Of a DNA stretch of 23,132 nt, positions 15,857 to 23,007 are shown one piece after another. The notes beneath the pieces were generated by a model. It saw only the letters and a list, made by a program, of their open reading frames with translations. It searched no databases and had not been told where the DNA came from. The stretch covers positions 1-23,132 of the forward strand of contig DATFXK010000011.1 in assembly GCA_035316005.1 (NCBI GenBank), read 5' to 3'. A program made the position numbers and the translations under genes. Each line of letters begins with the position of its first letter. Position 1 is the stretch's first letter. This DNA comes from JALZAA01 sp035316005 (GTDB lineage Bacteria > Actinomycetota > Acidimicrobiia > IMCC26256 > JACDBD01).

Positions 15857-16570
15857 GTGACACGGACGCTGATCATCGTTCCGGCGCTGAATGAAGAGGA
15901 GAGCCTTCCCGCCACGCTCAAGGAGCTGCGGGAGGTCGTCGACAAGCACGACGTCGCCGTCATCGACGACGGCTCGACGGACGCGACCGCGGACGTCGCC
16001 CGCCGGGCCGGTGCGGTCTCCGCGGAGCTCCCGTTCACGCTCGGCGTCGGCGGTGCCGTGCGCGTCGGGCTGCACTACGCCCAACGCAACGGCTACGAAC
16101 GCGCCGTCGTGATCGACGCCGACGGGCAGCACGACCCGGCCGGGATCACCGCCCTCCTCGATGCACTCGACGCCGGCGCCGACATGGCCGTCGGGAGCCG
16201 GTTCGCCGATCCGACCGGAGAGTTCCGCGTCGGTCGTACCCGCCGGCAGGCGATGCGGTTTCTGGCGCTGATCGTCCGCGCGCTCACCGGCCAGCGCTAC
16301 ACGGACGTCACGTCCGGGTTTCGGGCCTACGACCGCCCGGTCATCGAGCTCCTCGCGCGCGAGTATCCGGTCGAATACCTCGCCGACGCGGTCGAGGCGC
16401 TCCTGATCGTGCGCTACGCCGGGTTTCGCGTCGACGAGGTGCCGATCAGGATGCGACCCCGCGCCGGCGGAGTTCCGTCGACACGCCGGTTGAAGCTGAT
16501 CATCAACTACCTCCGGCTCCTCATCGGCATCCTCGGCTCGGCGTCGCGCCGGGCCCGTCTCCGAAGCTGA
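15857..16570 (+). CDS. GT2 polyprenol-phosphate glycosyltransferase
   Basis: This 237-residue GT-A enzyme belongs to the DPM1/GT2 group, which moves a sugar from a nucleotide donor to polyprenol phosphate at the cytoplasmic face. The N-terminus is TLIIVPALNEEESLPATL, with DDGSTDAT (37-44) and the metal-binding DADGQ (87-91). GSRFADPTGEF follows, then the acceptor-side DVTSGFRAYDRPVIELLAREYP, and VDEVPIRMRPRAGGVPS. There are no full transmembrane helices. DUF2304 membrane proteins are often encoded right after such enzymes; here the only one lies about 4 kb away at 20762. The start is GTG 15857, leaderless by the adjacent TAGCAT. Its last 23 bp recur at 20730. Confidence 0.9.
   Translation: MTRTLIIVPALNEEESLPATLKELREVVDKHDVAVIDDGSTDATADVARRAGAVSAELPFTLGVGGAVRVGLHYAQRNGYERAVVIDADGQHDPAGITALLDALDAGADMAVGSRFADPTGEFRVGRTRRQAMRFLALIVRALTGQRYTDVTSGFRAYDRPVIELLAREYPVEYLADAVEALLIVRYAGFRVDEVPIRMRPRAGGVPSTRRLKLIINYLRLLIGILGSASRRARLRS
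16544..16566 (+). repeat. 23-bp repeat, copy 1 (GT2 3' end)
   Basis: The 23-bp sequence beginning TCGCGCCGGGCCCGTC and ending TCCGAAG is identical to 20730-20752. In this copy it encodes the basic C-terminal tail of the GT2 protein. Such a long exact match inside 23 kb is unlikely by chance. Confidence 0.7.
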
Positions 16571-16575
16571 GCGTG

Positions 16576-16597
16576 CCGCCCGCCGGCTCCCGGGCGG
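16576..16597 (+). terminator. hairpin after the GT2 gene
   Basis: CCGCCCG and CGGGCGG form a perfect 7-bp stem with an 8-nt loop, starting 5 nt after the GT2 stop. There is no T-run, so it may be a weak or factor-dependent terminator. Confidence 0.4.
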
Positions 16598-16615
16598 TCC
16601 GAGAGCGCAGCCTCG

Positions 16616-16621
16616 TAGGCT
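16616..16621 (+). promoter_or_regulatory. -10 box (TAGGCT), leaderless
   Basis: TAGGCT ends 8 nt before GTG 16630. This fixes the methyltransferase start and implies a leaderless mRNA. Confidence 0.55.
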
Positions 16622-16629
16622 GCCGACCT

Positions 16630-17451
16630 GTGAAGCTCACCGGCGAACGCCCGATGGAGGGCGCGACGCCCGACTCCCTCCTCGCCTTCCACGACGCGGG
16701 CTACCGTGAGGTGGCAGCCCGGCTCGGGCCCGGGACGGTGCTCGACATCGGGTGCGGCGTGGGGGACGAGACCGCGCGGCTCGTGCAGCCCGATCGTCTC
16801 GTGATCGGCGTCGACTACGACGCCGACACCGCGGTGTCGGCGGCCGCCGATTGGGCACCCGGGGGCAGACGTGGGAGCGCCGTGCGCTTCGCCGGCATGG
16901 ACGGCTCCGGCCTCGGCTTGCGCGACGGCAGCCTCGACTGGGCGTGCTCGTCGCACATCATCGAGCACTTCACCGCGCCGGAACTGCACGTCGCCGAGCT
17001 CGCCCGTGTCCTCACCGACAGCGGGACGGCGTACGTCATCACCCCGAATCGGCCCGCCGACTTCGAGAACCCCTTCCACGTCTACCTGTTCGAGGCGCCC
17101 GAGCTCGCCAGCCTGCTGCGACTCTTCTTCTGCGACGTAGAGGTGTGGGGACTCGAGGGGTCGGAGGAGCTCAAGGCCGACTTCGCCGCCCGGCGCGCAC
17201 GAGGCGAGAAGATCCTCAAGCTCGACGTGCTCCGCCTCCGCCACCGGATGCCGCGCAGTTGGTACGTGTGGTCGTACGAGCGCGCGTTGCCGCTCGTGTA
17301 CAAGGCGCTCGGAAACCGGGGGTCGGGCATCGGGTCCGGCCTCGACCAGTCTCATTTCTTCATGACGCGCGAGATCACCACCACGACACCCGGCCTCTTC
17401 GCGATCGCCCGGTCGCCACGCCGCGCGGTGGCCACGGCCCGAGCCCGATGA
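16630..17451 (+). CDS. class I SAM-dependent methyltransferase
   Basis: This 273-residue protein opens with KLTGERPMEGATPDSLL, a conserved TGER-type N-terminus of glycan-cluster methyltransferases. Motif I is VLDIGCGVGDETARL (37-51), with the ribose-binding Asp in IGVDYD (62), DGSGLGLRDGSLDWA, and SSHIIEHF (107-114). The C-terminal third has LFEAPELASLLRLFFCDVEV and ends with a non-conserved Arg/Ala tail. The substrate is unknown. I prefer GTG 16630 over GTG 16573. TAGGCT lies 8 nt before it, the stretch between the two starts holds a hairpin after the upstream gene, and protein similarity begins at 16630. Its stop overlaps the acyltransferase ATG as ATGA, implying translational coupling. Confidence 0.85.
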   Translation: MKLTGERPMEGATPDSLLAFHDAGYREVAARLGPGTVLDIGCGVGDETARLVQPDRLVIGVDYDADTAVSAAADWAPGGRRGSAVRFAGMDGSGLGLRDGSLDWACSSHIIEHFTAPELHVAELARVLTDSGTAYVITPNRPADFENPFHVYLFEAPELASLLRLFFCDVEVWGLEGSEELKADFAARRARGEKILKLDVLRLRHRMPRSWYVWSYERALPLVYKALGNRGSGIGSGLDQSHFFMTREITTTTPGLFAIARSPRRAVATARAR

Positions 17452-18686
17452 GCCCGGAGGCCGTCGGCGGCCTCGGCAGCACGGCGCAGCCGGTCGACGC
17501 GCCGAAGCGGATTCGATTCCCGTGCTTCGACGGCTTTCGCGCCATCGCCGCGATCAGCGTGCTCGTCACCCACGTCGCCTATCTGAGCGGCTTCAACACC
17601 AGATCCGCGCTCGGCGCGTTCACCGCTCGCATGGACGTCGGTGTCGCGGTGTTCTTCCTGATCTCCGGATTCCTGCTGTATCGACCGTTCGTCGCGGCTC
17701 GGTACGACGACCGGCCGCGTGAGGCAACTCGCGCGTACTTCTGGCGTCGTGCGCTGCGGATCTTTCCCGCATACTGGCTTGCGCTCACCATCACGATCTT
17801 CGTGCTGCACGTGCCGAGCGACGTTCCCAGCGCGAAGGATCTGCTCCTGTACTACTCGCTGACCCACCTCTACAGCCTCGGGAACATCTTCGGCCCCATC
17901 CTGTCGTCGTACACGCTGGTCACCGAGGTCGCCTTCTACGTGTTCCTCCCCATCTTCGTGTTCGCACTGAGCCACGTGGGGGGCGCGGCGGAGCGCCGCG
18001 TGCGCTTCGACCTGATCGCGCTGGCCGCCCTGTTCGTCTTCGGTGTCACGTACCGCATCGCAGTGGCGTACGGATCCTTCGGCCTCACGCGCATGGGTCA
18101 GCTCGAGAACATCCTGCCCGGATGGATCGACGTGTTCTCGGTCGGAATGGTGCTGGCCGTGGTGAGCGCGTGGCTGTCCCACCGCGATGCTCGCGAACCC
18201 ATCTGGGCGAGGCTGCGCGTCTTCCCGGCGGCGAGCTGGAGCATCGCCGTCGCCCTCTTCGTGGTGCTGTCGCTCTGGATCGGCCGGCCCCCGTCGGGCA
18301 GCCCGCACTACACGTTCTGGGAGGACCTCGGGATCCACTACTTCTATCTGGCGATCGGGTTCTTCTTCCTGCTCCCGGGCATCTTCGGTCCGCAACGGTC
18401 AGGCCGGGTACGGCGGCTCCTGCAGTACCCGGCCGTGCAGTGGCTCGGGCTCATCTCCTATGGGCTGTACCTCTGGAACGAGACGTGGCTCGAGAAGTAC
18501 GTCGAGTGGAGTGGCCGCGCGAACGGCGTGTTCCCCGAGCCGTCGCCGTTCTGGACAATGTTCCTCGCCGTGTTCGCCCTGAGTGTGGCCGCCGCCACCG
18601 TGAGCTACTACGTCGTCGAGCGGCCGGCCCTGCGGCTCAAGTCCCTGGTGCCCGGCTGGCGGTCCGTCCCGGCGCGCCGCGGCTGA
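17448..18686 (+). CDS. acyltransferase 3 (OafA/YrhL-like) membrane protein
   Basis: This 412-residue protein has about ten membrane helices. The signature starts CFDGFRAIAAISVLVTHVAYL (about 27-46) and includes the essential His42. The RALRIFPAYWLAL stretch (Arg-rich loop, around 97-110) and the C-terminal SYYVVERPALRL also fit the family. Such enzymes O-acetylate or otherwise acylate sugars of surface glycans, and here it is a candidate decorator of the envelope polymer. The start ATG 17448 overlaps the stop of the methyltransferase (ATGA). It converges with the next gene, with a 22-nt gap. An upstream in-frame start would run through the methyltransferase and is not credible. Confidence 0.9.
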   Translation: MSPEAVGGLGSTAQPVDAPKRIRFPCFDGFRAIAAISVLVTHVAYLSGFNTRSALGAFTARMDVGVAVFFLISGFLLYRPFVAARYDDRPREATRAYFWRRALRIFPAYWLALTITIFVLHVPSDVPSAKDLLLYYSLTHLYSLGNIFGPILSSYTLVTEVAFYVFLPIFVFALSHVGGAAERRVRFDLIALAALFVFGVTYRIAVAYGSFGLTRMGQLENILPGWIDVFSVGMVLAVVSAWLSHRDAREPIWARLRVFPAASWSIAVALFVVLSLWIGRPPSGSPHYTFWEDLGIHYFYLAIGFFFLLPGIFGPQRSGRVRRLLQYPAVQWLGLISYGLYLWNETWLEKYVEWSGRANGVFPEPSPFWTMFLAVFALSVAAATVSYYVVERPALRLKSLVPGWRSVPARRG

Positions 18687-18687
18687 G

Positions 18688-18708
18688 CGCGCGCTTCGGG
18701 GGTGCGCG
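18688..18708. terminator. hairpin between convergent genes
   Basis: CGCGCGC (18688-18694) pairs with GTGCGCG (18702-18708) around the loop TTCGGGG, giving 7 bp with one G-T. It fills the 22-nt gap between two convergent stop codons and could act for both strands. No T-run is present. Confidence 0.35.
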
Positions 18709-20664
18709 TCAGCCCTCCGCCGACACCGGCCCGACGAACACCGCCGCTGGGAGCCCGAGGTCAGCCATCTGGCCGAGTCGGTCGCGAGCGCGCTCCGGGA
18801 CGCGCGGATTGACGCTGGCGCCGAAGACGTTGCCGTCGACCGACGGCACCAGGTCGGTTCGACCGGTGGCGTTCAACTCCGCGATCACCTCCGATCGCAG
18901 GCGGTCGTAGCGGGCGCGCTCGGCCCGGTTGCGTGGGTCGTGGTACGCAACCTGGACCACGCCGGGCTTCGCGCGCCAGGCGCGGATGTCCTCTCCTCCG
19001 ACGCTGAGGTGCACGAGCGCCGTGGCCTGATCGGGGCGGATCGTGCGGTGCTTCGTGACGGCCGGACCGAACGGCTTGAGTGCCTTCACGTCATAGCCGG
19101 CTCGCTCGAGCTCGTTCATGAACCCGAAGCCGGGAGCATGGATGTTGACGGGGTCGAACCACGTGACGAGGTACCGGCCGTTCGGGCCCGTTCCCTCCAT
19201 CGAGCCGCGGGCGAGGGCCCTCGTGGTCGGGGGGACGATCGCACCGAGGGTCCGGGACAGTCGGGGCGCCTGAACCTCGGCGGACGACGCGTCGACCGTG
19301 AACAGCGTCGCGAAAAGGACGGTTGCGGCGACCAGCGCCGTCGCTCCCGCAGCTGCCCATCGGCGCGGCGATCGGACGCGCCGCATGACGAGCGCGGCGG
19401 CGGTCCATCCGACGGCGAGGACGAGCAGCGCCGTGAGCACCCACGCCCAGAGGACCAAGTAGAACCACACGAGGCCGAAGATGCGACTGATCGAGATCAG
19501 CGCGAGCACGAGCGAGGCGCCGAGCACGGCGTCGAGGCGCAGGAGCGATCGGTGCCGCAGCCGCCACGCCGCGAACACGCTCCCCACCCACACGACGAGC
19601 AACCCGATCCCGGGCAGCGTCGAGCCGGACGCCGCCTCGCTCTGGCCCGTGAGGAGCTGGCGATTGGCGAGATCCTGCGTGACCAGCGTCCACGGGTTGA
19701 GGTGCACGAGCAGCACGTCGATGCCGTCGCGCAGTCCCACCGGCGACTCGGGCGGGTTGCGGAAGTAGTCGTACAGGACCGAGAGGTTCCCGGGCGAGCT
19801 CGTCAGCTGGTCGACGACCGGTGGTATCCAGACGAGCACGGCGATGGCGGCGCTGATCGTCACCCACCCCGCGAAGCGGCGCACCGCTGTCCGATTGCGA
19901 CGCCGGCGGTAAGTGCGAATCGATGCATACGCCAGCACGCCCACGCCGAGCGCGACCGTCGTACCGAGGTACGGCACGTGCGTCTGTGCGCAGAACGACC
20001 CGGCGAGCGCGGCGACCGGCAGCATGGGAAGGTCGTCGCACGCCACCGACCAGACGGCAAGGATGAAGACGAAGAACCACAGCACCGGCATGTACGGGTT
20101 CCACGGTTGCGTGAGGATCGTGGTCCCCAACGCACGGGTCAGCACGGCAAGCACGGCCGCGACGCCGAGCACCAGCCAGACCCCGCCCCGCCGGTGCGCG
20201 ATCCACAACGCGGCGCCCATGGCGAGCACGTTCAACGAGACCGCCGCCGCCTCCAACGCGAACGACGCCGCCCCGAAGAGCTGGTAGAAGGGCCAGAGCG
20301 CGTAGAAGCTCAGCGGGCCGGGATGACTCCCCTGACTCCCGAGCTGACCGATCCTGCCCGTCAGGCCGATCAGCGGCGGGTGGCTGCTGAAGACGTCCCG
20401 CACGCGCATCTCGGTCCACGCGAAGTCCAGCACGGGATACCAGTGCGTGCCGTGCAACACCGCGAGGGCAACCGCGAGCGGAACCGTCAGCACGACCAGC
20501 AAGCCGATGATCACGACCGCGGGGCGCGGGCGCGGTCCCTCACCGAAGATCAACCGACGCACTGGGACTCGGCGAGACGTTCGCGGCGTACTCGGCGCGC
20601 GATCCTCCTCGAGAACCTCAGCGACGTCCTGGACCGACGAGCTGGGCGCGCGGCCGGGATTCAC
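18709..20664 (-). CDS. GT-C-like multi-spanning membrane protein
   Basis: This 651-residue protein has a 40-residue polar N-terminus, about 11-12 helices from residue 50 to 490, and a C-terminal extracytoplasmic domain of about 150 residues (PNGRYLVTWFDPVNIHAPGFGFMNEL). The first loop has WYPVLDFAWTEMRVRDVFSSHPP, with acidic residues where GT-C catalytic Asp sits, and GSQGSHPGPLSFYALWPFY, a pattern common in uncharacterised actinobacterial GT-C-type proteins. It probably transfers a sugar from a polyprenol donor, but no substrate can be named. I prefer GTG 20664, with TATACT 9 nt upstream. The longer frame from ATG 20763 would overlap the divergent DUF2304 start and span its promoter. Confidence 0.75.
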   Translation of the reverse strand: MNPGRAPSSSVQDVAEVLEEDRAPSTPRTSRRVPVRRLIFGEGPRPRPAVVIIGLLVVLTVPLAVALAVLHGTHWYPVLDFAWTEMRVRDVFSSHPPLIGLTGRIGQLGSQGSHPGPLSFYALWPFYQLFGAASFALEAAAVSLNVLAMGAALWIAHRRGGVWLVLGVAAVLAVLTRALGTTILTQPWNPYMPVLWFFVFILAVWSVACDDLPMLPVAALAGSFCAQTHVPYLGTTVALGVGVLAYASIRTYRRRRNRTAVRRFAGWVTISAAIAVLVWIPPVVDQLTSSPGNLSVLYDYFRNPPESPVGLRDGIDVLLVHLNPWTLVTQDLANRQLLTGQSEAASGSTLPGIGLLVVWVGSVFAAWRLRHRSLLRLDAVLGASLVLALISISRIFGLVWFYLVLWAWVLTALLVLAVGWTAAALVMRRVRSPRRWAAAGATALVAATVLFATLFTVDASSAEVQAPRLSRTLGAIVPPTTRALARGSMEGTGPNGRYLVTWFDPVNIHAPGFGFMNELERAGYDVKALKPFGPAVTKHRTIRPDQATALVHLSVGGEDIRAWRAKPGVVQVAYHDPRNRAERARYDRLRSEVIAELNATGRTDLVPSVDGNVFGASVNPRVPERARDRLGQMADLGLPAAVFVGPVSAEG

Positions 20665-20673
20665 CGAACGGCG

Positions 20674-20679
20674 AGTATA
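20674..20679 (-). promoter_or_regulatory. -10 box (TATACT), leaderless
   Basis: Minus-strand TATACT ends 9 nt before GTG 20664. It is the best -10 match in the window and marks the start of the divergent GT-C-like gene. Confidence 0.6.
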
Positions 20680-20717
20680 GGAAGGCCCAGTCCCGGAGAT
20701 TCCCTCGCTGCTCGCCG

Positions 20718-20723
20718 TAGCAT
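20718..20723 (+). promoter_or_regulatory. possible -10 box (TAGCAT) for the DUF2304 gene
   Basis: TAGCAT lies 38 nt before ATG 20762. Unlike its neighbours, this transcript would carry a leader of about 30 nt. That leader contains the 23-bp repeat and an AGGGAAG ribosome site. Confidence 0.4.
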
Positions 20724-20729
20724 GGACCT

Positions 20730-20752
20730 TCGCGCCGGGCCCGTCTCCGAAG
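20730..20752 (+). repeat. 23-bp repeat, copy 2 (DUF2304 leader)
   Basis: Exact copy of 16544-16566, here in the untranslated leader, ending within the AGGGAAG site of the DUF2304 gene. Four bases before it lies CCGTAGCATGG (20715-20725), which also matches the GT2 promoter. Confidence 0.7.
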
Positions 20753-20761
20753 GGAAGCACC

Positions 20762-21163
20762 ATGATCGACCTGCCCAGGGGATCACTCAGTGGTCAGGCG
20801 CACATCCTGATCATCGTCGCGACGCTGCTGACCGCGTTGTTCATCGTTCGGCTGGTTCGCGCCCGACAGCTCCGGAGCAAGTACGCGCTGCTGTGGGCGG
20901 TGGTCGGGACGATGCTTCTCGTGCTGGCGGCGTTCCCCGGTGTTCTCAACACCGCATCGGACTGGCTCGACGTCACCTATTCCCCGACCATCTTCCTGCT
21001 TCTCGCGGTGGGCTTCCTCTTCCTCATCGTCATCCACTTCTCGTGGGAGCTGTCCCGTCTCGAGAACCGGACGCGCACGCTCGCCGAGGAGCTCGCGTTG
21101 CTGAAGGCGCAGCTCGACCTCGAACACGGCGTCGATCCGGCCCGCACAACGCCGGCCGAGTAG
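20762..21163 (+). CDS. DUF2304 membrane protein
   Basis: This 133-residue protein has three predicted helices (about 13-29, 40-58, 75-93) and then a cytoplasmic coiled-coil-like tail, SRLENRTRTLAEELALLKAQL. The pattern RSKYALLWAVVGTMLLVLAAFPG is typical of DUF2304. Members are usually encoded beside GT2 polyprenol-phosphate glycosyltransferases and may anchor them or help flip the product; direct evidence is limited. Here the partner GT2 is not adjacent (15857 upstream, 23008 downstream). The start ATG 20762 has AGGGAAG five bases upstream. Confidence 0.85.
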   Translation: MIDLPRGSLSGQAHILIIVATLLTALFIVRLVRARQLRSKYALLWAVVGTMLLVLAAFPGVLNTASDWLDVTYSPTIFLLLAVGFLFLIVIHFSWELSRLENRTRTLAEELALLKAQLDLEHGVDPARTTPAE

Positions 21164-21218
21164 GGACACGGCCGCCCGCGACACCGTCGGCGCGGACGGG
21201 ATCCGGACACCCGACTGT

Positions 21219-21224
21219 TACAGT
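21219..21224 (+). promoter_or_regulatory. -10 box (TACAGT), leaderless
   Basis: TACAGT ends 9 nt before ATG 21234, matching the leaderless geometry of the other starts here. No -35 is evident. Confidence 0.45.
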
Positions 21225-21233
21225 GCGCGTCCC

Positions 21234-21281
21234 ATGCGGAGCGCCGGTCGGGAGAGCCCCGACGAGGACCTGTCCCCATGA
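21234..21281 (+). CDS. 15-residue leader ORF coupled to GT-C-like gene
   Basis: ATG 21234 reads MRSAGRESPDEDLSP, and its TGA overlaps the next ATG as ATGA. A GAGGA ribosome site for the main gene lies inside it, 9 nt before ATG 21278. The layout (leaderless -10, tiny ORF, 4-nt overlap) matches the 15066 leader. It may set expression of the membrane enzyme by coupling. The alternative is that the mRNA simply has a 5' leader and the ORF is incidental. Confidence 0.4.
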   Translation: MRSAGRESPDEDLSP

Positions 21282-22990
21282 GCGCCCAACTGGCTGACGA
21301 GCGCACCGCTGACGACCAGGTTCGGACGAGCCCTCGTCGGCGCGCGCGTCTCACCCCCCGTCAGCGCAACTTCGTCGTGTTCGGGATCATCGCGCTCGCG
21401 TTCCTGATCCCACTGCTCGGGCTCCTGCGTTCCCAGGGGCCGTCCATGGAGGAAGGCTTCATGCTGGTCTTCCCCGAACGCGTCCTGCACGGCGAGCTCC
21501 CGAACCGCGACTTCCTGCACCTCTACGGCCCCGGCAGCCTCTGGGTGCTCGCCGGAGTGTTCAAGACGTTCGGTGTGTCCCTGACGGCGGAGCGCCTCGT
21601 CGGGCTGCTCCAACAGGTGGGCGTCGTGCTGGGCGTGTACGCACTCGCCCGCCACTGGGGGCGGACGATCGCCCTCCCGTGCGCGCTCGTCTCGCTCGTG
21701 ATCATCGTCCCCCCCGTCGGGCTCACGGCCCTCGGCTGGGTCGGCGGCGTCGCGCTGGGGTTGCTCGGCACGGCACTCGCGCTCGAGAGTCGTCGGCGCC
21801 CCGACAGGCGACGCGCACGCCGCGACGCGTTCCTCGGCGGCGTGCTGCTCGGCTTCGCTCTCCTCTACCGGATCGACCTCGTCCTCGCCGTCGGGCTCGC
21901 GACGATCGTGATGCTGCGTGGCGCAGGACGACCGCGATCGAAATGGTTGCTCGGCGGCATCGCGGCGGGAGCATCGCCGTACGTGATCCAGCTCGCCACT
22001 GCGGGCGTGGGGAACACCTTCCGAGGCATGATCCTCGACCCGGTCGTGTACCTCCGCGGCGGCCGCCGGCTGCCCATCCCACCTCCGTGGAACCACCTCG
22101 ACGGTTTTCTCCAGAAGGTGGGAGCGATCGAGCCGCTCTCGTGGCCGATTCCTTCGTTCTCGACCTCGCAACAGCTCACGATCTGGTTCTTCTTCCTCCT
22201 CGCCTCGGTCGCGTTCCTGCTCTTCGTCGCGTTCTGGCGCCTGCGACAGGACCGGACGTCGTTCACGGCGCGCGTGCTCGCCACCGTGGCGGTGTTCAGC
22301 GCGGGGCTGCTGCCCCAGGCCATCCAGCGGGTCGACTCCGCCCACTTCGCGTGGGTCAGCTGTGTCCCGATCGCCTTCCTCCCTGTCGCCGTCAACGAGG
22401 TGCTGCGGGCGAACGCGCCGCGCCTGCGGGCGAGCGCGAGGCGCCTCCTTGCCGGAACGTCCGTGCTCGTGTTCGTCCTGGCCGTCCTGCCGTACTTCAC
22501 CGCGCGCACGTACGTCGACTTCTCGCTGCAGAGCATCGGCGTGCATCGCATCGCGTACAGGATCGAGCACAAGGGCCGGATCTTCTACTACGGACGTCCG
22601 GAGGCGGCGCGGGCCGCCAACGAGCTCCTGCCCGTCGCCGACCGCATCTCCAAGCCGGGCGAGCGCCTGTTCGTGGGGCCGACCGATCTCCGCAAGACGC
22701 CGTACAGCGACGCGTACCTCTATTACATGCTCCCCGACCTCGACCCGGCGACTTACTACATCGAGATGGACCCGGGCGTCGCCAACGACTCGGGGTCGGG
22801 GCTGGCGGAGGACCTCCGGTCGGCCGACATCGCCATCTTGTCGTCCATCTGGAACGACTGGGACGAGCCGAACAACGCGAGGAAGTTCGGGTCGAACCGG
22901 CCGAACGAAATCCTGAAGCGGGACTTCTGCCTAGTGGAGAAGTTCGGACGCGGCGGCGTCTACGAGCTGTACCGGCGCTGCAACAAGTAG
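21278..22990 (+). CDS. GT-C-like (GT39-type) membrane protein
   Basis: This 570-residue protein has a 30-residue basic N-terminus, then about ten helices (32-450), then an extracytoplasmic domain of about 120 residues. The first loop reads QGPSMEEGFMLVFPERVLHGELPNRDFLHLYGPGSLW. Acidic residues at 58-59 and the RDFLHLYGPG motif are typical of GT39/PMT_2-like proteins. LLYRIDLVLAVG and RVDSAHFAWVS are further conserved-looking stretches. It likely uses a polyprenol-phosphate sugar on the outer face; the GT2 gene that follows 17 nt later may make that donor. The start ATG 21278 has GAGGA upstream and overlaps the stop of a leader ORF. Confidence 0.8.
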   Translation: MSAQLADERTADDQVRTSPRRRARLTPRQRNFVVFGIIALAFLIPLLGLLRSQGPSMEEGFMLVFPERVLHGELPNRDFLHLYGPGSLWVLAGVFKTFGVSLTAERLVGLLQQVGVVLGVYALARHWGRTIALPCALVSLVIIVPPVGLTALGWVGGVALGLLGTALALESRRRPDRRRARRDAFLGGVLLGFALLYRIDLVLAVGLATIVMLRGAGRPRSKWLLGGIAAGASPYVIQLATAGVGNTFRGMILDPVVYLRGGRRLPIPPPWNHLDGFLQKVGAIEPLSWPIPSFSTSQQLTIWFFFLLASVAFLLFVAFWRLRQDRTSFTARVLATVAVFSAGLLPQAIQRVDSAHFAWVSCVPIAFLPVAVNEVLRANAPRLRASARRLLAGTSVLVFVLAVLPYFTARTYVDFSLQSIGVHRIAYRIEHKGRIFYYGRPEAARAANELLPVADRISKPGERLFVGPTDLRKTPYSDAYLYYMLPDLDPATYYIEMDPGVANDSGSGLAEDLRSADIAILSSIWNDWDEPNNARKFGSNRPNEILKRDFCLVEKFGRGGVYELYRRCNK

Positions 22991-22994
22991 GCGG

Positions 22995-23000
22995 TAAGTT
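22995..23000 (+). promoter_or_regulatory. -10 box (TAAGTT), leaderless
   Basis: TAAGTT ends 7 nt before GTG 23008, giving the GT2 gene its own possible leaderless transcript despite the 17-nt gap to the upstream gene. Confidence 0.4.
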
Positions 23001-23007
23001 GCCGGGC

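Noticed and set aside
16573..16629. Earlier GTG start for the second methyltransferase
   Set aside because: The stretch contains the hairpin after GT2, and the TAGGCT box would lie inside the coding region. Similarity begins at GTG 16630.
17508..17523. tRNA T-arm-like sequence (GGATTCGATTCCCG)
   Set aside because: It lies within the acyltransferase gene in frame with conserved residues, and no acceptor, D or anticodon arms were found around it.
20665..20763. Earlier ATG start for the minus-strand GT-C-like protein
   Set aside because: It would overlap the DUF2304 start, run through its promoter and the 23-bp repeat, and contain the TATACT box. The added residues look non-protein-like.
18940..21297. 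Plus-strand open frame of 785 codons opposite the GT-C-like gene and through DUF2304
   Set aside because: It is antisense to a gene with transmembrane helices and GT-C motifs, then overlaps DUF2304 in another frame. Composition is that of a mirror frame.
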